A stretch of 8,733 nucleotides of DNA, taken from the NCBI GenBank assembly GCA_022843085.1, contig JALHOI010000109.1, positions 1 to 8,733 on the forward strand, written 5' to 3'. Origin of the DNA: Pseudobdellovibrionaceae bacterium. GTDB taxonomy: Bacteria; Bdellovibrionota; Bdellovibrionia; Bdellovibrionales; JAMPXM01. Below the pieces are notes generated by a model that ran no database searches, had not been told where the DNA came from, and saw nothing but the letters and a program-made list of their open reading frames with translations. A program made the translations under genes and the position numbers. Below, one piece after another: positions 1-5,756 of this stretch (positions are counted from its first letter, which is position 1; every line of letters starts with the position of its first letter).

Positions 1-53
1 TGCCGTTTTTTAAAGTCGGCAAAGAACTTAAAGAAGAAATCAACAAGTCTTAG
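1..53 (+). CDS. HU/IHF-family DNA-binding protein, C-terminal end only (partial)
   Basis: Only the last 16 codons are in the window, reading PFFKVGKELKEEINKS and then TAG. The family (HU, IHF) forms small dimers that bend DNA and help compact the nucleoid. Its members end in a short strand and helix of the pattern 'VPxFKxGKxLKxxVN', which this tail matches closely. The remaining roughly 80 residues, including the DNA-binding beta arm, lie upstream, so HU and IHF cannot be told apart. The last base of the stop codon is the first base of the GTG start of the next gene (TAGTG), so the two genes are probably co-transcribed and translationally coupled. The assignment rests on a very short stretch of sequence. 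Confidence 0.7.
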   Translation, partial: PFFKVGKELKEEINKS

Positions 54-1255
54 TGGCTAAAAGGCGGATGCGAGCACTCCTGATGGCCGAAACCGTCACT
101 TTGGCCCATATCGGCCGTTTGATCCCTCTAGCGATGCACCTGCATTCAAAGGGACACGAGGTTCGGTTGGCCGCCGACTCTCGGTTCGATCGATTGATCG
201 GCTCGTTGCCGTTCTCTCGTGTGCCGCTCTTCTCAATAAGTTCGGCAAGCTTTCTCAGGTCACTTCAGCTTGGCGTCTTTCCATATTCTTTCGATACTTT
301 GCGGGATTATGTTCGCGACGACACAGCGGCTCTTCGGGAATTTAAACCCGACGTGGTCATCGGCGATTTCAGGCTTTCACTGTCGGTGAGTGCGCGACTC
401 GCCGAAGTCCCCTACATCCAAATCATCAATGCGTACTGGAGCCGAGATTTTGCGCTGAAACTTCCGGTGCCTGAACTTCCGCACGTTAAATGGCTTGGAA
501 CTAGCTTAGGTCAGTTGGTTTTTGATTTCGCGGCGCCCAAAGCTTTTCGGACACAGGCGAAGAGTCTTTTGCAAATAACGAAACTGCACGGCCGCAGGCC
601 ACCGGGGGACGAGATCCGCGACTTTTACCTCGATGCTGATTATGTACTTTTCAGCGATCTGGCTGAGCTGATTCCGCTGAACGACCAGCGTCCTGACTCG
701 CATCTCTTTGCCGGTCCGATTCACTGGAGTCCAAATCTAGAGCTACCGAGCTGGTGGAGTACTCTTCCCCACGATAAGCCTTGGGTCTGCGTGTCGCTTG
801 GGAGTTCGGGTGACATTCGCGTGCTTCCACAAATTCTCAGTGCCCTGTCTCAACTGCCGGTCTACACGATGCTCATCGGTGAAGTTCCGGTCGGAGTCAC
901 AAGCTGCTCGAGACGTTTTGCTTCTGCACTCATTCCGAATGCGGCGGCCTTCAAATTCGCCTCTCTCGTCATCGGCAACGGGGGAAGTCCGGCCGCGTAC
1001 ATGGCACTGCGAGAGGGCGTCCCTTATCTTGGGGTTCCGTCGAACCTTGACCAATTTTTGATGATGGCCTGCGTTCGCCACGCAGCCATCGGTGATTTTA
1101 TTCGCGCGAGCCACGTGAGTAAGGTCGACCTCGCCGATCGAATCAAAGCACTGATCGAAGACTCACTGACGAGAAAAAACATCGAACCCTTGCAGCGACT
1201 CGCGCTCGCGAGCGATCCACTCGAGAAGCTCGACAGTCTTCTAGATCGGCTGTGA
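53..1255 (+). CDS. GT-B fold family-1 (UGT/MGT-like) glycosyltransferase
   Basis: A 400-residue protein, the usual size for a family-1 glycosyltransferase, which moves a sugar from a nucleotide-sugar donor to a small acceptor such as a lipid, polyketide or carotenoid. Visible features: an N-terminal Rossmann strand and loop (MRALLMAE, residues 6-13) with H19 at the position of the catalytic base; D104 in VVIGDF; the interdomain GPI (221-223); VCVSLGSS (245-252), the usual start of the C-terminal domain; and the donor-binding region 306-334 with GNGGSPAAYMALREGVP ending in D333-Q334. No signal peptide or membrane helix is evident, so it is probably cytosolic or peripheral. The GTG start overlaps the preceding stop; the ATG at 68 is an equally good start by homology, and AAGG lies too close to it to decide. 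A nitroreductase-like gene follows after 4 bases. Donor and acceptor cannot be predicted. Confidence 0.85.
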   Translation: MAKRRMRALLMAETVTLAHIGRLIPLAMHLHSKGHEVRLAADSRFDRLIGSLPFSRVPLFSISSASFLRSLQLGVFPYSFDTLRDYVRDDTAALREFKPDVVIGDFRLSLSVSARLAEVPYIQIINAYWSRDFALKLPVPELPHVKWLGTSLGQLVFDFAAPKAFRTQAKSLLQITKLHGRRPPGDEIRDFYLDADYVLFSDLAELIPLNDQRPDSHLFAGPIHWSPNLELPSWWSTLPHDKPWVCVSLGSSGDIRVLPQILSALSQLPVYTMLIGEVPVGVTSCSRRFASALIPNAAAFKFASLVIGNGGSPAAYMALREGVPYLGVPSNLDQFLMMACVRHAAIGDFIRASHVSKVDLADRIKALIEDSLTRKNIEPLQRLALASDPLEKLDSLLDRL

Positions 1256-1259
1256 AACT

Positions 1260-2372
1260 ATGAAGGACAGAGCCCAAAGTTGGCTTAAAATCGCACGGTG
1301 GGCACCCTCTGGGGGCAATGCGCAAAACTGGCGCGCTGAAGTGGAAGCTTCGGAGAATCGAGTTTTGATTCGACTTTCACTGCGTGATCCATCCGCTGAC
1401 TCAAGAACGCTGATGGACGTTGAGTCCATTCCTTCAATCATCGCCCTCGCGGGCCTCGGATACTCGCTCGTGGCCGCCGCGGCCAATGACGGTTACGGGC
1501 TTGTCGCAAGACGACTTACAGCCGGCGAACCCCTCGCGAACAGTGTCGCTGAACTTGAGTTTCAAGCGAACTCTGATGCAAGCGGCGCCTACTCCAACGC
1601 CGAAATTTTAGGCCGACGAACACATCGCGCCCCCTATTCGAAGCAGTCGATTTCGAAAACAAATCTTCAGGCTTTGAGCTCAATCGTTAAGCTCTATCCG
1701 ACCTTGAAAATATCCATGTACTCGTCGTCCACGCAGCCAGCAAAAGAAAATCTGATCTCAATTTTGCGACCTCTTGAAAGACTTCGATGGCAGCATGAAC
1801 AATTGCTCGACGAGTTACTTCAGGAAATCTCTTTCGGCCGAGAGATAAGCATAAGTCATGATAAAATCGCGGGCGATCAGCTTGGAATTTCTTGGGTCGA
1901 GCAGCAGATGTTGCGAGCCTTGAAAGTGTGGCCCGTGCTGCGAGTCTTGGTAAAGCACGGTTTTCACGTTGTCGCCGTTCACCGAGCAATCTCGAGCTTC
2001 GTGCGTGACAGCGATCAAGTCGGCTTCATTGAATTTAAGAGCACCAATGGTAATTCGCTCGCGGACTACTGGGATTTCGGCTCATGTTTCCAGCATCTGT
2101 GGCTCGAAGCACATCGTCGAAAAATCGCCATGCAACCTTTAGGGCTTCCTCTCATCGCATTAAGCCACTGGTCTAACGAGGCCGCACTCAACATTGATCC
2201 CTCTTCGGCGCGCAGAGTCGCTGACGTTACCAACCGACTTCAAGACCAATTCGGTGTCGATATCTCACGGCTAACATTGGGCTTTCGGTTGGGCTACCTA
2301 ACAGATCAGCAAACGCTCGTCGGCGCGAGACGCGCCGACGAATTTCACCCTATCTCGGGCAGATTGTCATGA
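1260..2372 (+). CDS. Nitroreductase-fold flavoprotein (Rv1355c/Acg-like)
   Basis: A 370-residue protein, longer than classical 200-220 residue nitroreductases and closer to the Acg/Rv3131 type or the nitroreductase half of Rv1355c-type ThiF fusions. These use FMN, or in some cases only sequester flavin. Signature features: ARWAPSGGNAQNW (residues 12-24), the N-terminal flavin-binding motif, with Asn where most members have Pro in 'QPW'; GRRTHRAPYS (118-127), matching the 'RRTxRxPY' motif; a helix CFQHLWLEAHRRKIAMQPLG (276-295); and the C-terminal GFRLGY (341-346). The start lies 4 bases after the glycosyltransferase stop with little Shine-Dalgarno sequence, suggesting coupled translation. The last 23 bases overlap the end of the convergent gene, and codons 353-361 form a strong hairpin. 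The two enzymes may act on a common small molecule, but the substrate is unknown. A ThiF domain is absent. Confidence 0.8.
   Translation: MKDRAQSWLKIARWAPSGGNAQNWRAEVEASENRVLIRLSLRDPSADSRTLMDVESIPSIIALAGLGYSLVAAAANDGYGLVARRLTAGEPLANSVAELEFQANSDASGAYSNAEILGRRTHRAPYSKQSISKTNLQALSSIVKLYPTLKISMYSSSTQPAKENLISILRPLERLRWQHEQLLDELLQEISFGREISISHDKIAGDQLGISWVEQQMLRALKVWPVLRVLVKHGFHVVAVHRAISSFVRDSDQVGFIEFKSTNGNSLADYWDFGSCFQHLWLEAHRRKIAMQPLGLPLIALSHWSNEAALNIDPSSARRVADVTNRLQDQFGVDISRLTLGFRLGYLTDQQTLVGARRADEFHPISGRLS
2317..2341 (-). terminator. Perfect 11-bp hairpin at the convergent gene junction
   Basis: TCGTCGGCGCG (2317-2327), loop AGA, and CGCGCCGACGA (2331-2341) form a perfect GC-rich stem. It begins 8 bases past the TAG stop (2350-2352) of the - strand FIST-like gene, the right place for an intrinsic terminator of that unit. 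It also lies inside the last codons of the + strand nitroreductase, 29 bases before its stop. No clean U-run follows on either strand (GCGTTTGC on -, ATTTCACC on +), so it may be a weak or Rho-assisted terminator, or an RNA-stabilising 3' end. Confidence 0.5.
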
Positions 2373-3351
2373 CGACAGCAGTTTGATTTAGTAACTGGTA
2401 CGCAATCTCACCAAAAACAAAGGGTCCATGTAACTCCGGAATAATTTTTCCGTGAAGATCGCCGTGTTTGTAATTCAAAACGCAGTTGCAGGAAAAGCCG
2501 ACTTCTTGTTTCTCGAATCCGGACATCTTGGCCTGAAACGCTTTGAGGTACGCGTTGTAATCACCCGCAGGTGAAGCCAGACGATACTTGACACCCGCGA
2601 ACACCGGAGCAAGAAGTTTGACCTTCCCACCGTCGATACCTGCAAAGCTTAAGTTCACGCTAGCTCCGCCATAATCGCCAACAAGCGGCCACCGAATATC
2701 AGCTTTCTTCTCTGCGATGTAGCCGGCGAAGTCTCGTTGCTTTCCGCTAACTTTCACGCGCTCAACCTCGAAACCGTCAGTCAAAAACTCGAGCTCGTCT
2801 TGGGAATTCGATGTCTCGAAGATATTGACGATGTTGACGTCGGCAAAATGAGATTCAGGAAGCGTGGCGTGCAGAACGATGGCCTCATCACTTTTCGACT
2901 CGAGTGTTTGACCGTTATAAACTTTCGCAGCAACGACGCCGAGATTTTCGAGCTGTGTTCCCGCGACCCAACCAACGAGTGGGCGAACACCGAAGTTTCC
3001 GAATTCAGGAGCCTTCAGGCCGAACGTGAGGTGAATTTTTGCGAAAGCCGGAATCAAAATGAACGAGAATCCATTTTCACTTGCATCGTTGTACACCGAC
3101 GAGATCGTGGCGTCTGAATACCAAGAAAATCGAAGGTCTGTTGCCATCGGCGACAACTCTTGAACAAAAGCTCGGTCTTTTGAGAAGGTGCCCCCACTTG
3201 CGGCCATGAAATACGGTGTCGTGCCACCCAGCCAATTGCCTTTCGGCAGCTTGGACAAGAGGCTCTCGTCGGCCGAAATCACTAATCTTTGGCCCTTCTG
3301 AATAGCCGCAACAACATGGTCGAAATCCAAAACACCTGAAATGAGTTTCAT
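2350..3351 (-). CDS. FIST-like sensory protein, possible DUF6976-type
   Basis: A 333-residue soluble protein with no signal peptide or membrane helix. The C-terminal region (residues 285-329) has FSCNC followed by HGPFVFGEIAYQLLNQT. This resembles the end of the FIST_C domain, where a 'sC..R' strand precedes 'GfyxxGEI' and a late 'NxT'. FIST domains are predicted intracellular sensors of small ligands, often found beside chemotaxis genes, which fits here. The N-terminal half (GNWLGGTTPYFMA, 38-50; SENGFSFILIPAFAKIHLTF, 91-110) is conserved in style, but I do not recognise a catalytic motif. A longer frame reaches position 3384, but the ATG at 3351 is preferred: it has GGGAGG 8 bases upstream and follows the previous stop by one base. 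Third gene of a coupled trio with a chemoreceptor-like transducer. The family name DUF6976 is from memory and uncertain. Confidence 0.6.
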   Translation of the reverse strand: MKLISGVLDFDHVVAAIQKGQRLVISADESLLSKLPKGNWLGGTTPYFMAASGGTFSKDRAFVQELSPMATDLRFSWYSDATISSVYNDASENGFSFILIPAFAKIHLTFGLKAPEFGNFGVRPLVGWVAGTQLENLGVVAAKVYNGQTLESKSDEAIVLHATLPESHFADVNIVNIFETSNSQDELEFLTDGFEVERVKVSGKQRDFAGYIAEKKADIRWPLVGDYGGASVNLSFAGIDGGKVKLLAPVFAGVKYRLASPAGDYNAYLKAFQAKMSGFEKQEVGFSCNCVLNYKHGDLHGKIIPELHGPFVFGEIAYQLLNQTAVVMTICPR

Positions 3352-3352
3352 G

Positions 3353-3598
3353 CTAATTTCCTCCCGCCGAGAAAATGCGTTCAAGATCTTTCACAACCTT
3401 TGCGTTGTGCGCATTTTTCTCGAAGACTTCTCGAAGTTCTTGCGTCAGTTTCGAAAGATTTTCTTTCGAGGTGTCTCGCTTGGCCGCGATGACGACGCGA
3501 GTAAAGACCATATTCAGGGCTAAGAATTCGAAACTTTGCTGGCCTCCTTGCAGAAGCAGTTTCGCCCAACGAGGATCATTTGCTGACGGAACTTTCAC
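3353..3598 (-). CDS. 81-residue protein of unknown function, middle gene of sensory trio
   Basis: A short, soluble, probably all-helical protein that I do not recognise. It starts MKVPSANDPRWAKLL, continues with a hydrophobic helix FEFLALNMVFTRVVIAA (residues 23-39), then a charged amphipathic helix (about 43-75, KENLSKLTQELREVFEKNA). No signal peptide, cysteine or metal motif is visible. The GTG start is supported by AAGGAG five bases upstream (3604-3609) and by a 4-base GTGA overlap with the transducer stop; its own stop is one base before the next ATG. This packing makes it a real gene and suggests it works with its neighbours, perhaps as an adaptor between the FIST-like protein and the transducer. 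That role is a guess from context only. Confidence 0.75.
   Translation of the reverse strand: MKVPSANDPRWAKLLLQGGQQSFEFLALNMVFTRVVIAAKRDTSKENLSKLTQELREVFEKNAHNAKVVKDLERIFSAGGN
3360..3365 (-). promoter_or_regulatory. Shine-Dalgarno GGGAGG that fixes the FIST-like start
   Basis: On the - strand GGGAGG is followed by AAATTAGC and then ATG at 3351-3349, an 8-base spacing. It lies inside the last codons of the upstream 81-residue gene (…AGGN stop). It argues against the upstream in-frame start at 3384, which would overlap that gene by 32 bases. Confidence 0.75.
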
Positions 3599-4605
3599 AT
3601 GGACTCCTTAAGAGTTTGCAAGTTTGAGCTACTCGCGTGCAATTCAGAAAAAGATTTCTCAATTATATTCATCGATGTTGAGATGCGTGTCCAGTCTTCA
3701 ACAGATTCAGTCGTGGTCTCACCGATCGCTTCAAGCGTCTGACTCATACCCGACATCGCCATTTCTTGCGTCACCGCTGCCGTGTTGACCGCAGAAATGA
3801 GAGGAACAAGGTCCGAAGTCATCAAGTCAATTTCGTTCATACACGAGTCACAGTCGCTGGCAGCGAGTCTCGACGTTACGATCTTGCCCTCAACTTCACC
3901 GACAGTCACATTGACCTTCGCCAAGCTCTGCTCAATGAGCGCTTCAATCTCACGCGCTGCCGCGCCGCTTAAATTTGCCAAGCTGTGAACCTCATTAGCG
4001 ATGACCGAAAACCCGCGTCCCGCCTGCCCGGCCCTCGCCGCTTCAATCGAGGCATTGAATGAGAGAAGTTCGGTTTTGCGAACGATGAGATGAATCGTCT
4101 TCGTCTTCTCCCAGATTTCAAGAATGATTGTTGAGATAGCCGTTAGGCCAGCTTGAGAAAGTTCAATGGCCGCCATCGAACTCGAAAGACGCTTGCTGCT
4201 CTCAAGCCCCCGCTCGACAGCTCCGCGAATTTGATCGGTATGAGCCAAGGTCATCTTCGTGGTCTTCGAAACCTCAGCCAAAACTGCGGAAATTTCATCA
4301 AGGCTGTCGGTGAGTTCTGACACTTTTGCTTTGTGTCGCTGAATCTTCGTGTTTGCCGATGTGAGAACGCCCCGCATCTGCTCGATGGTCGTGGTCGGGC
4401 TGGCTTGTGTGCGCTCGTGATCGGCAAAACCGAGATCGAATCGCGACTTCGCTTTTCGATACCGCAGAACGGAAAAGCCAAAAATTAGCAGCTGCAACCC
4501 CGCCAGTACCAAGAGTGTCGGATAAGAAAAGGAGAATATAGCGACCGCAAGAATCAGAAGATTAAGCAAAGACGGCCAAGCTTGATTCGATAGAATTCGC
4601 ATCAC
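3595..4605 (-). CDS. Membrane-anchored methyl-accepting chemotaxis-type transducer without periplasmic sensor
   Basis: A 336-residue protein of the MCP signalling family, which relays ligand signals to CheA/CheW. Two adjacent hydrophobic segments (about residues 11-27 and 29-47) are joined by a very short turn, so there is no periplasmic domain; RYRKAKSR then marks the cytosolic side. A long helical antiparallel hairpin follows, with its tip at about 171-215: KTELLSFNASIEAARAG, QAGRGFSVIANEVHSLA, then REIEALI. This is clearly the MCP tip ('QTNLLALNAAIEAARAGExGRGFAVVAxEVRxLA'). By alignment to E. coli Tsr, N184, E188 and R191 of the trimer/CheA contact set are kept, while Tsr F373 becomes R176 and L380 becomes F183. 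No HAMP domain is evident. GTG at 4605 or ATG at 4602 may start it; neither has a clear Shine-Dalgarno sequence. It overlaps the next gene by 4 bases. Confidence 0.85.
   Translation of the reverse strand: MMRILSNQAWPSLLNLLILAVAIFSFSYPTLLVLAGLQLLIFGFSVLRYRKAKSRFDLGFADHERTQASPTTTIEQMRGVLTSANTKIQRHKAKVSELTDSLDEISAVLAEVSKTTKMTLAHTDQIRGAVERGLESSKRLSSSMAAIELSQAGLTAISTIILEIWEKTKTIHLIVRKTELLSFNASIEAARAGQAGRGFSVIANEVHSLANLSGAAAREIEALIEQSLAKVNVTVGEVEGKIVTSRLAASDCDSCMNEIDLMTSDLVPLISAVNTAAVTQEMAMSGMSQTLEAIGETTTESVEDWTRISTSMNIIEKSFSELHASSSNLQTLKESM
3604..3609 (-). promoter_or_regulatory. Shine-Dalgarno AAGGAG for the GTG start of the 81-residue gene
   Basis: The - strand reads AAGGAG, TCCAT, GTG. The ATG that precedes the GTG by two bases is in the transducer frame and is its last codon before TGA, so it cannot start the small gene. 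This makes GTG the best-supported start. Confidence 0.7.
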
Positions 4606-4659
4606 GAAGCTGTATCGTCACGTAATCTTGAACCGAAAACAACGTGGATGATCCGCGAC

Positions 4660-4673
4660 TCGACTCGAGTCGA
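4660..4673. promoter_or_regulatory. Perfect 14-bp palindrome between regulator and transducer genes
   Basis: TCGACTCGAGTCGA is self-complementary with no loop, and overlaps a short direct repeat (ACTCG twice). It lies immediately after the regulator stop and 54 bases before the transducer start, on the same strand. Without a loop or T-run it is a poor terminator. It could be a protein-binding site controlling the transducer trio, or chance. Confidence 0.3.
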
Positions 4674-4674
4674 C

Positions 4675-5589
4675 CTAATTTGCCGAAGTACGCACGGACT
4701 TTAAACGCGAATGAAATTCCAGCGAAAACAAATCCAAGTTAAGTCCGTAAACGTCTTCGGCTGCCGATGGTTCGATTGTTTTCATAATCCGGTCTAAGGC
4801 CTCGATTAAGATCGCTTTCACCGCTGGAGCATCGTTTTTTGAAAACGTAAGCGCGCCCGAATAGTGAAAACCCTCGGTTGGAGACGGGCTTAAAAACTCT
4901 TGGGTGACCCTGTTTCGCCACTGCAAGTGAAAGTACCGGATCATCGGCGAGTCCTTACCGAGGTGTAAAAATCGAGTCGTCGTCGACCAAGTCGAATCGC
5001 GCTCTCGATGTACGAGTTTAGCGAGGTTCATGTCGCGCAACATCTCGAGCGAAAACTGAACGTCTCTTTCAGAAAAACCCAAATAAGATGTTAGCCCCTC
5101 GACCGTGCTGCACTCTTTAAGCTGCAAAGCCGCGTGAACAACTTGGGTCGTCCAGGATCCGAAGTAGGCCGCCTCTTCGGTTCCAAGTGTTTGATTGCGG
5201 TCCGACCATCGTGACTTCAAATCTGAATGCGCTTTCTGTAGTTTCGCTATTCTCTTTTCAAAAAAAATTCGCGCCTCAGGCGTGCCCGCACGGGCGAACC
5301 CCACCAGCTCGACAAAGAATTCGGTTTCTGCCGCACTCAGTCGAAAGAAACGACAAAATGCGAGCGCCTGTTCGATCGAAAAGGCCGCCTTCTCGTTGAT
5401 AACTTGCGAAATGAAGGTCGTATGAACGGCCGCAGCCTCGGCCAAGGATCGCGTAATTCCCCGTCCGCGCTCTGCTCGCTCGTCGTCGATCCTATCACGT
5501 ACAAATGCCGCGTAATTTCTGTAGGTAAAAACGTCGCGGGGCTCTAGATTTTTCGAATTGACCCGGGTCCGTCTGCCGCGTGTTTTCAA
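4675..5589 (-). CDS. TIGR02147-family transcriptional regulator
   Basis: A 304-residue protein of the TIGR02147 family, known mainly from Fibrobacter and Bdellovibrio-type bacteria, usually in many copies per genome and of unknown targets. Features: an N-terminal YRNYAAFVRDRI helix (23-34); a Cro/CI-like helix-turn-helix at about 46-80 (SLAEAAAVHTTFISQVINEK then SIEQALAFCRFF); the family marker EEAAYFGSW (138-146), equivalent to 'yfsWyh'; a second winged-helix-like part at about 160-205; and the C-terminal DVYGLNLDLFSLE (279-291), matching the family ending 'vyxlnxqlFpl'. The TTG start is chosen because GGGAGG lies 8 bases upstream. Divergent to a secreted-protein gene with an inverted repeat between them, so autoregulation and control of that gene are likely. 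The transducer trio follows on the same strand after 69 bases and may be read through. Confidence 0.85.
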   Translation of the reverse strand: MKTRGRRTRVNSKNLEPRDVFTYRNYAAFVRDRIDDERAERGRGITRSLAEAAAVHTTFISQVINEKAAFSIEQALAFCRFFRLSAAETEFFVELVGFARAGTPEARIFFEKRIAKLQKAHSDLKSRWSDRNQTLGTEEAAYFGSWTTQVVHAALQLKECSTVEGLTSYLGFSERDVQFSLEMLRDMNLAKLVHRERDSTWSTTTRFLHLGKDSPMIRYFHLQWRNRVTQEFLSPSPTEGFHYSGALTFSKNDAPAVKAILIEALDRIMKTIEPSAAEDVYGLNLDLFSLEFHSRLKSVRTSAN

Positions 5590-5597
5590 GAAGATTG

Positions 5598-5603
5598 CCT
5601 CCC
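5598..5603 (-). promoter_or_regulatory. Shine-Dalgarno GGGAGG supporting a TTG start
   Basis: On the - strand GGGAGG is separated by CAATCTTC from TTG at 5589-5587. The strong ribosome site at normal spacing supports TTG as the real initiation codon of the regulator; a TTG start may keep its level low. Confidence 0.7.
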
Positions 5604-5624
5604 AAACGAAGAGAAAAACTCTTT

Positions 5625-5667
5625 AGTACGATGAAACAACGAGTACGTTCATCTATTTTTTTTCATC
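5625..5667. promoter_or_regulatory. Inverted and direct repeats in divergent regulatory region (candidate operator)
   Basis: GATGAA (5630-5635) and TTCATC (5648-5653) are inverted repeats 12 bases apart; TTCATC recurs at 5662-5667. AGTACG occurs twice in direct orientation at 5625 and 5642, 17 bases apart. An 8-base T-run (5656-5663) lies between the last two TTCATC copies. The cluster sits between the divergent regulator and secreted-protein genes, where the regulator would be expected to bind. I could not identify convincing -35/-10 pairs on either strand. Confidence 0.4.
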
Positions 5668-5690
5668 ATCTCGCTGCATAACTGTTTTCA

Positions 5691-5710
5691 GACCGAGGTG
5701 GTCTTCGGTT
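5691..5710 (+). other. Hairpin in the leader of the secreted-protein gene
   Basis: ACCGAGG (5692-5698), loop TGGT, and CTTCGGT (5703-5709) form a 7-bp stem with one G-U pair, extended by a G-U pair at the base. It lies 34 bases upstream of the Shine-Dalgarno sequence AAGGGGG. No T-run follows, so it is not a typical attenuator. It may stabilise the mRNA 5' end if transcription starts upstream of it. Confidence 0.3.
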
Positions 5711-5744
5711 GGAATCAACAGGATCTAGCCATTTAAGTTTGAAT

Positions 5745-5751
5745 AAGGGGG
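5745..5751 (+). promoter_or_regulatory. Shine-Dalgarno AAGGGGG of the secreted-protein gene
   Basis: AAGGGGG is five bases (AATTT) before the ATG at 5757. It excludes the longer in-frame reading from TTG at 5709, whose extra 16 residues would hide the signal peptide and overlap the leader hairpin. Confidence 0.75.
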
Positions 5752-5756
5752 AATTT

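Noticed and set aside
743..1114. 123-codon open frame on the - strand opposite the glycosyltransferase
   Set aside because: Composition is that of an antisense shadow (many Arg, Cys, His), with no motif, and the + strand gene has clear family motifs.
1203..1214. CGCTCGCGAGCG palindrome near the end of the glycosyltransferase gene
   Set aside because: It is inside coding sequence rich in CG and TCG words and is explained by Ala/Leu/Ser codon choice.
2737..3117. 126-codon open frame on the + strand opposite the FIST-like gene
   Set aside because: No Shine-Dalgarno sequence, no recognisable domain, and the - strand gene is well supported by its start and operon packing.
3352..3384. Longer N-terminus for the FIST-like protein starting at 3384
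   Set aside because: It would overlap the 81-residue gene by 32 bases and lacks a good ribosome site, whereas the ATG at 3351 has GGGAGG at 8 bases.
5709..5756. TTG start at 5709 for the secreted protein
   Set aside because: The extra 16 residues bury the signal peptide, and a strong Shine-Dalgarno sequence precedes the ATG at 5757.
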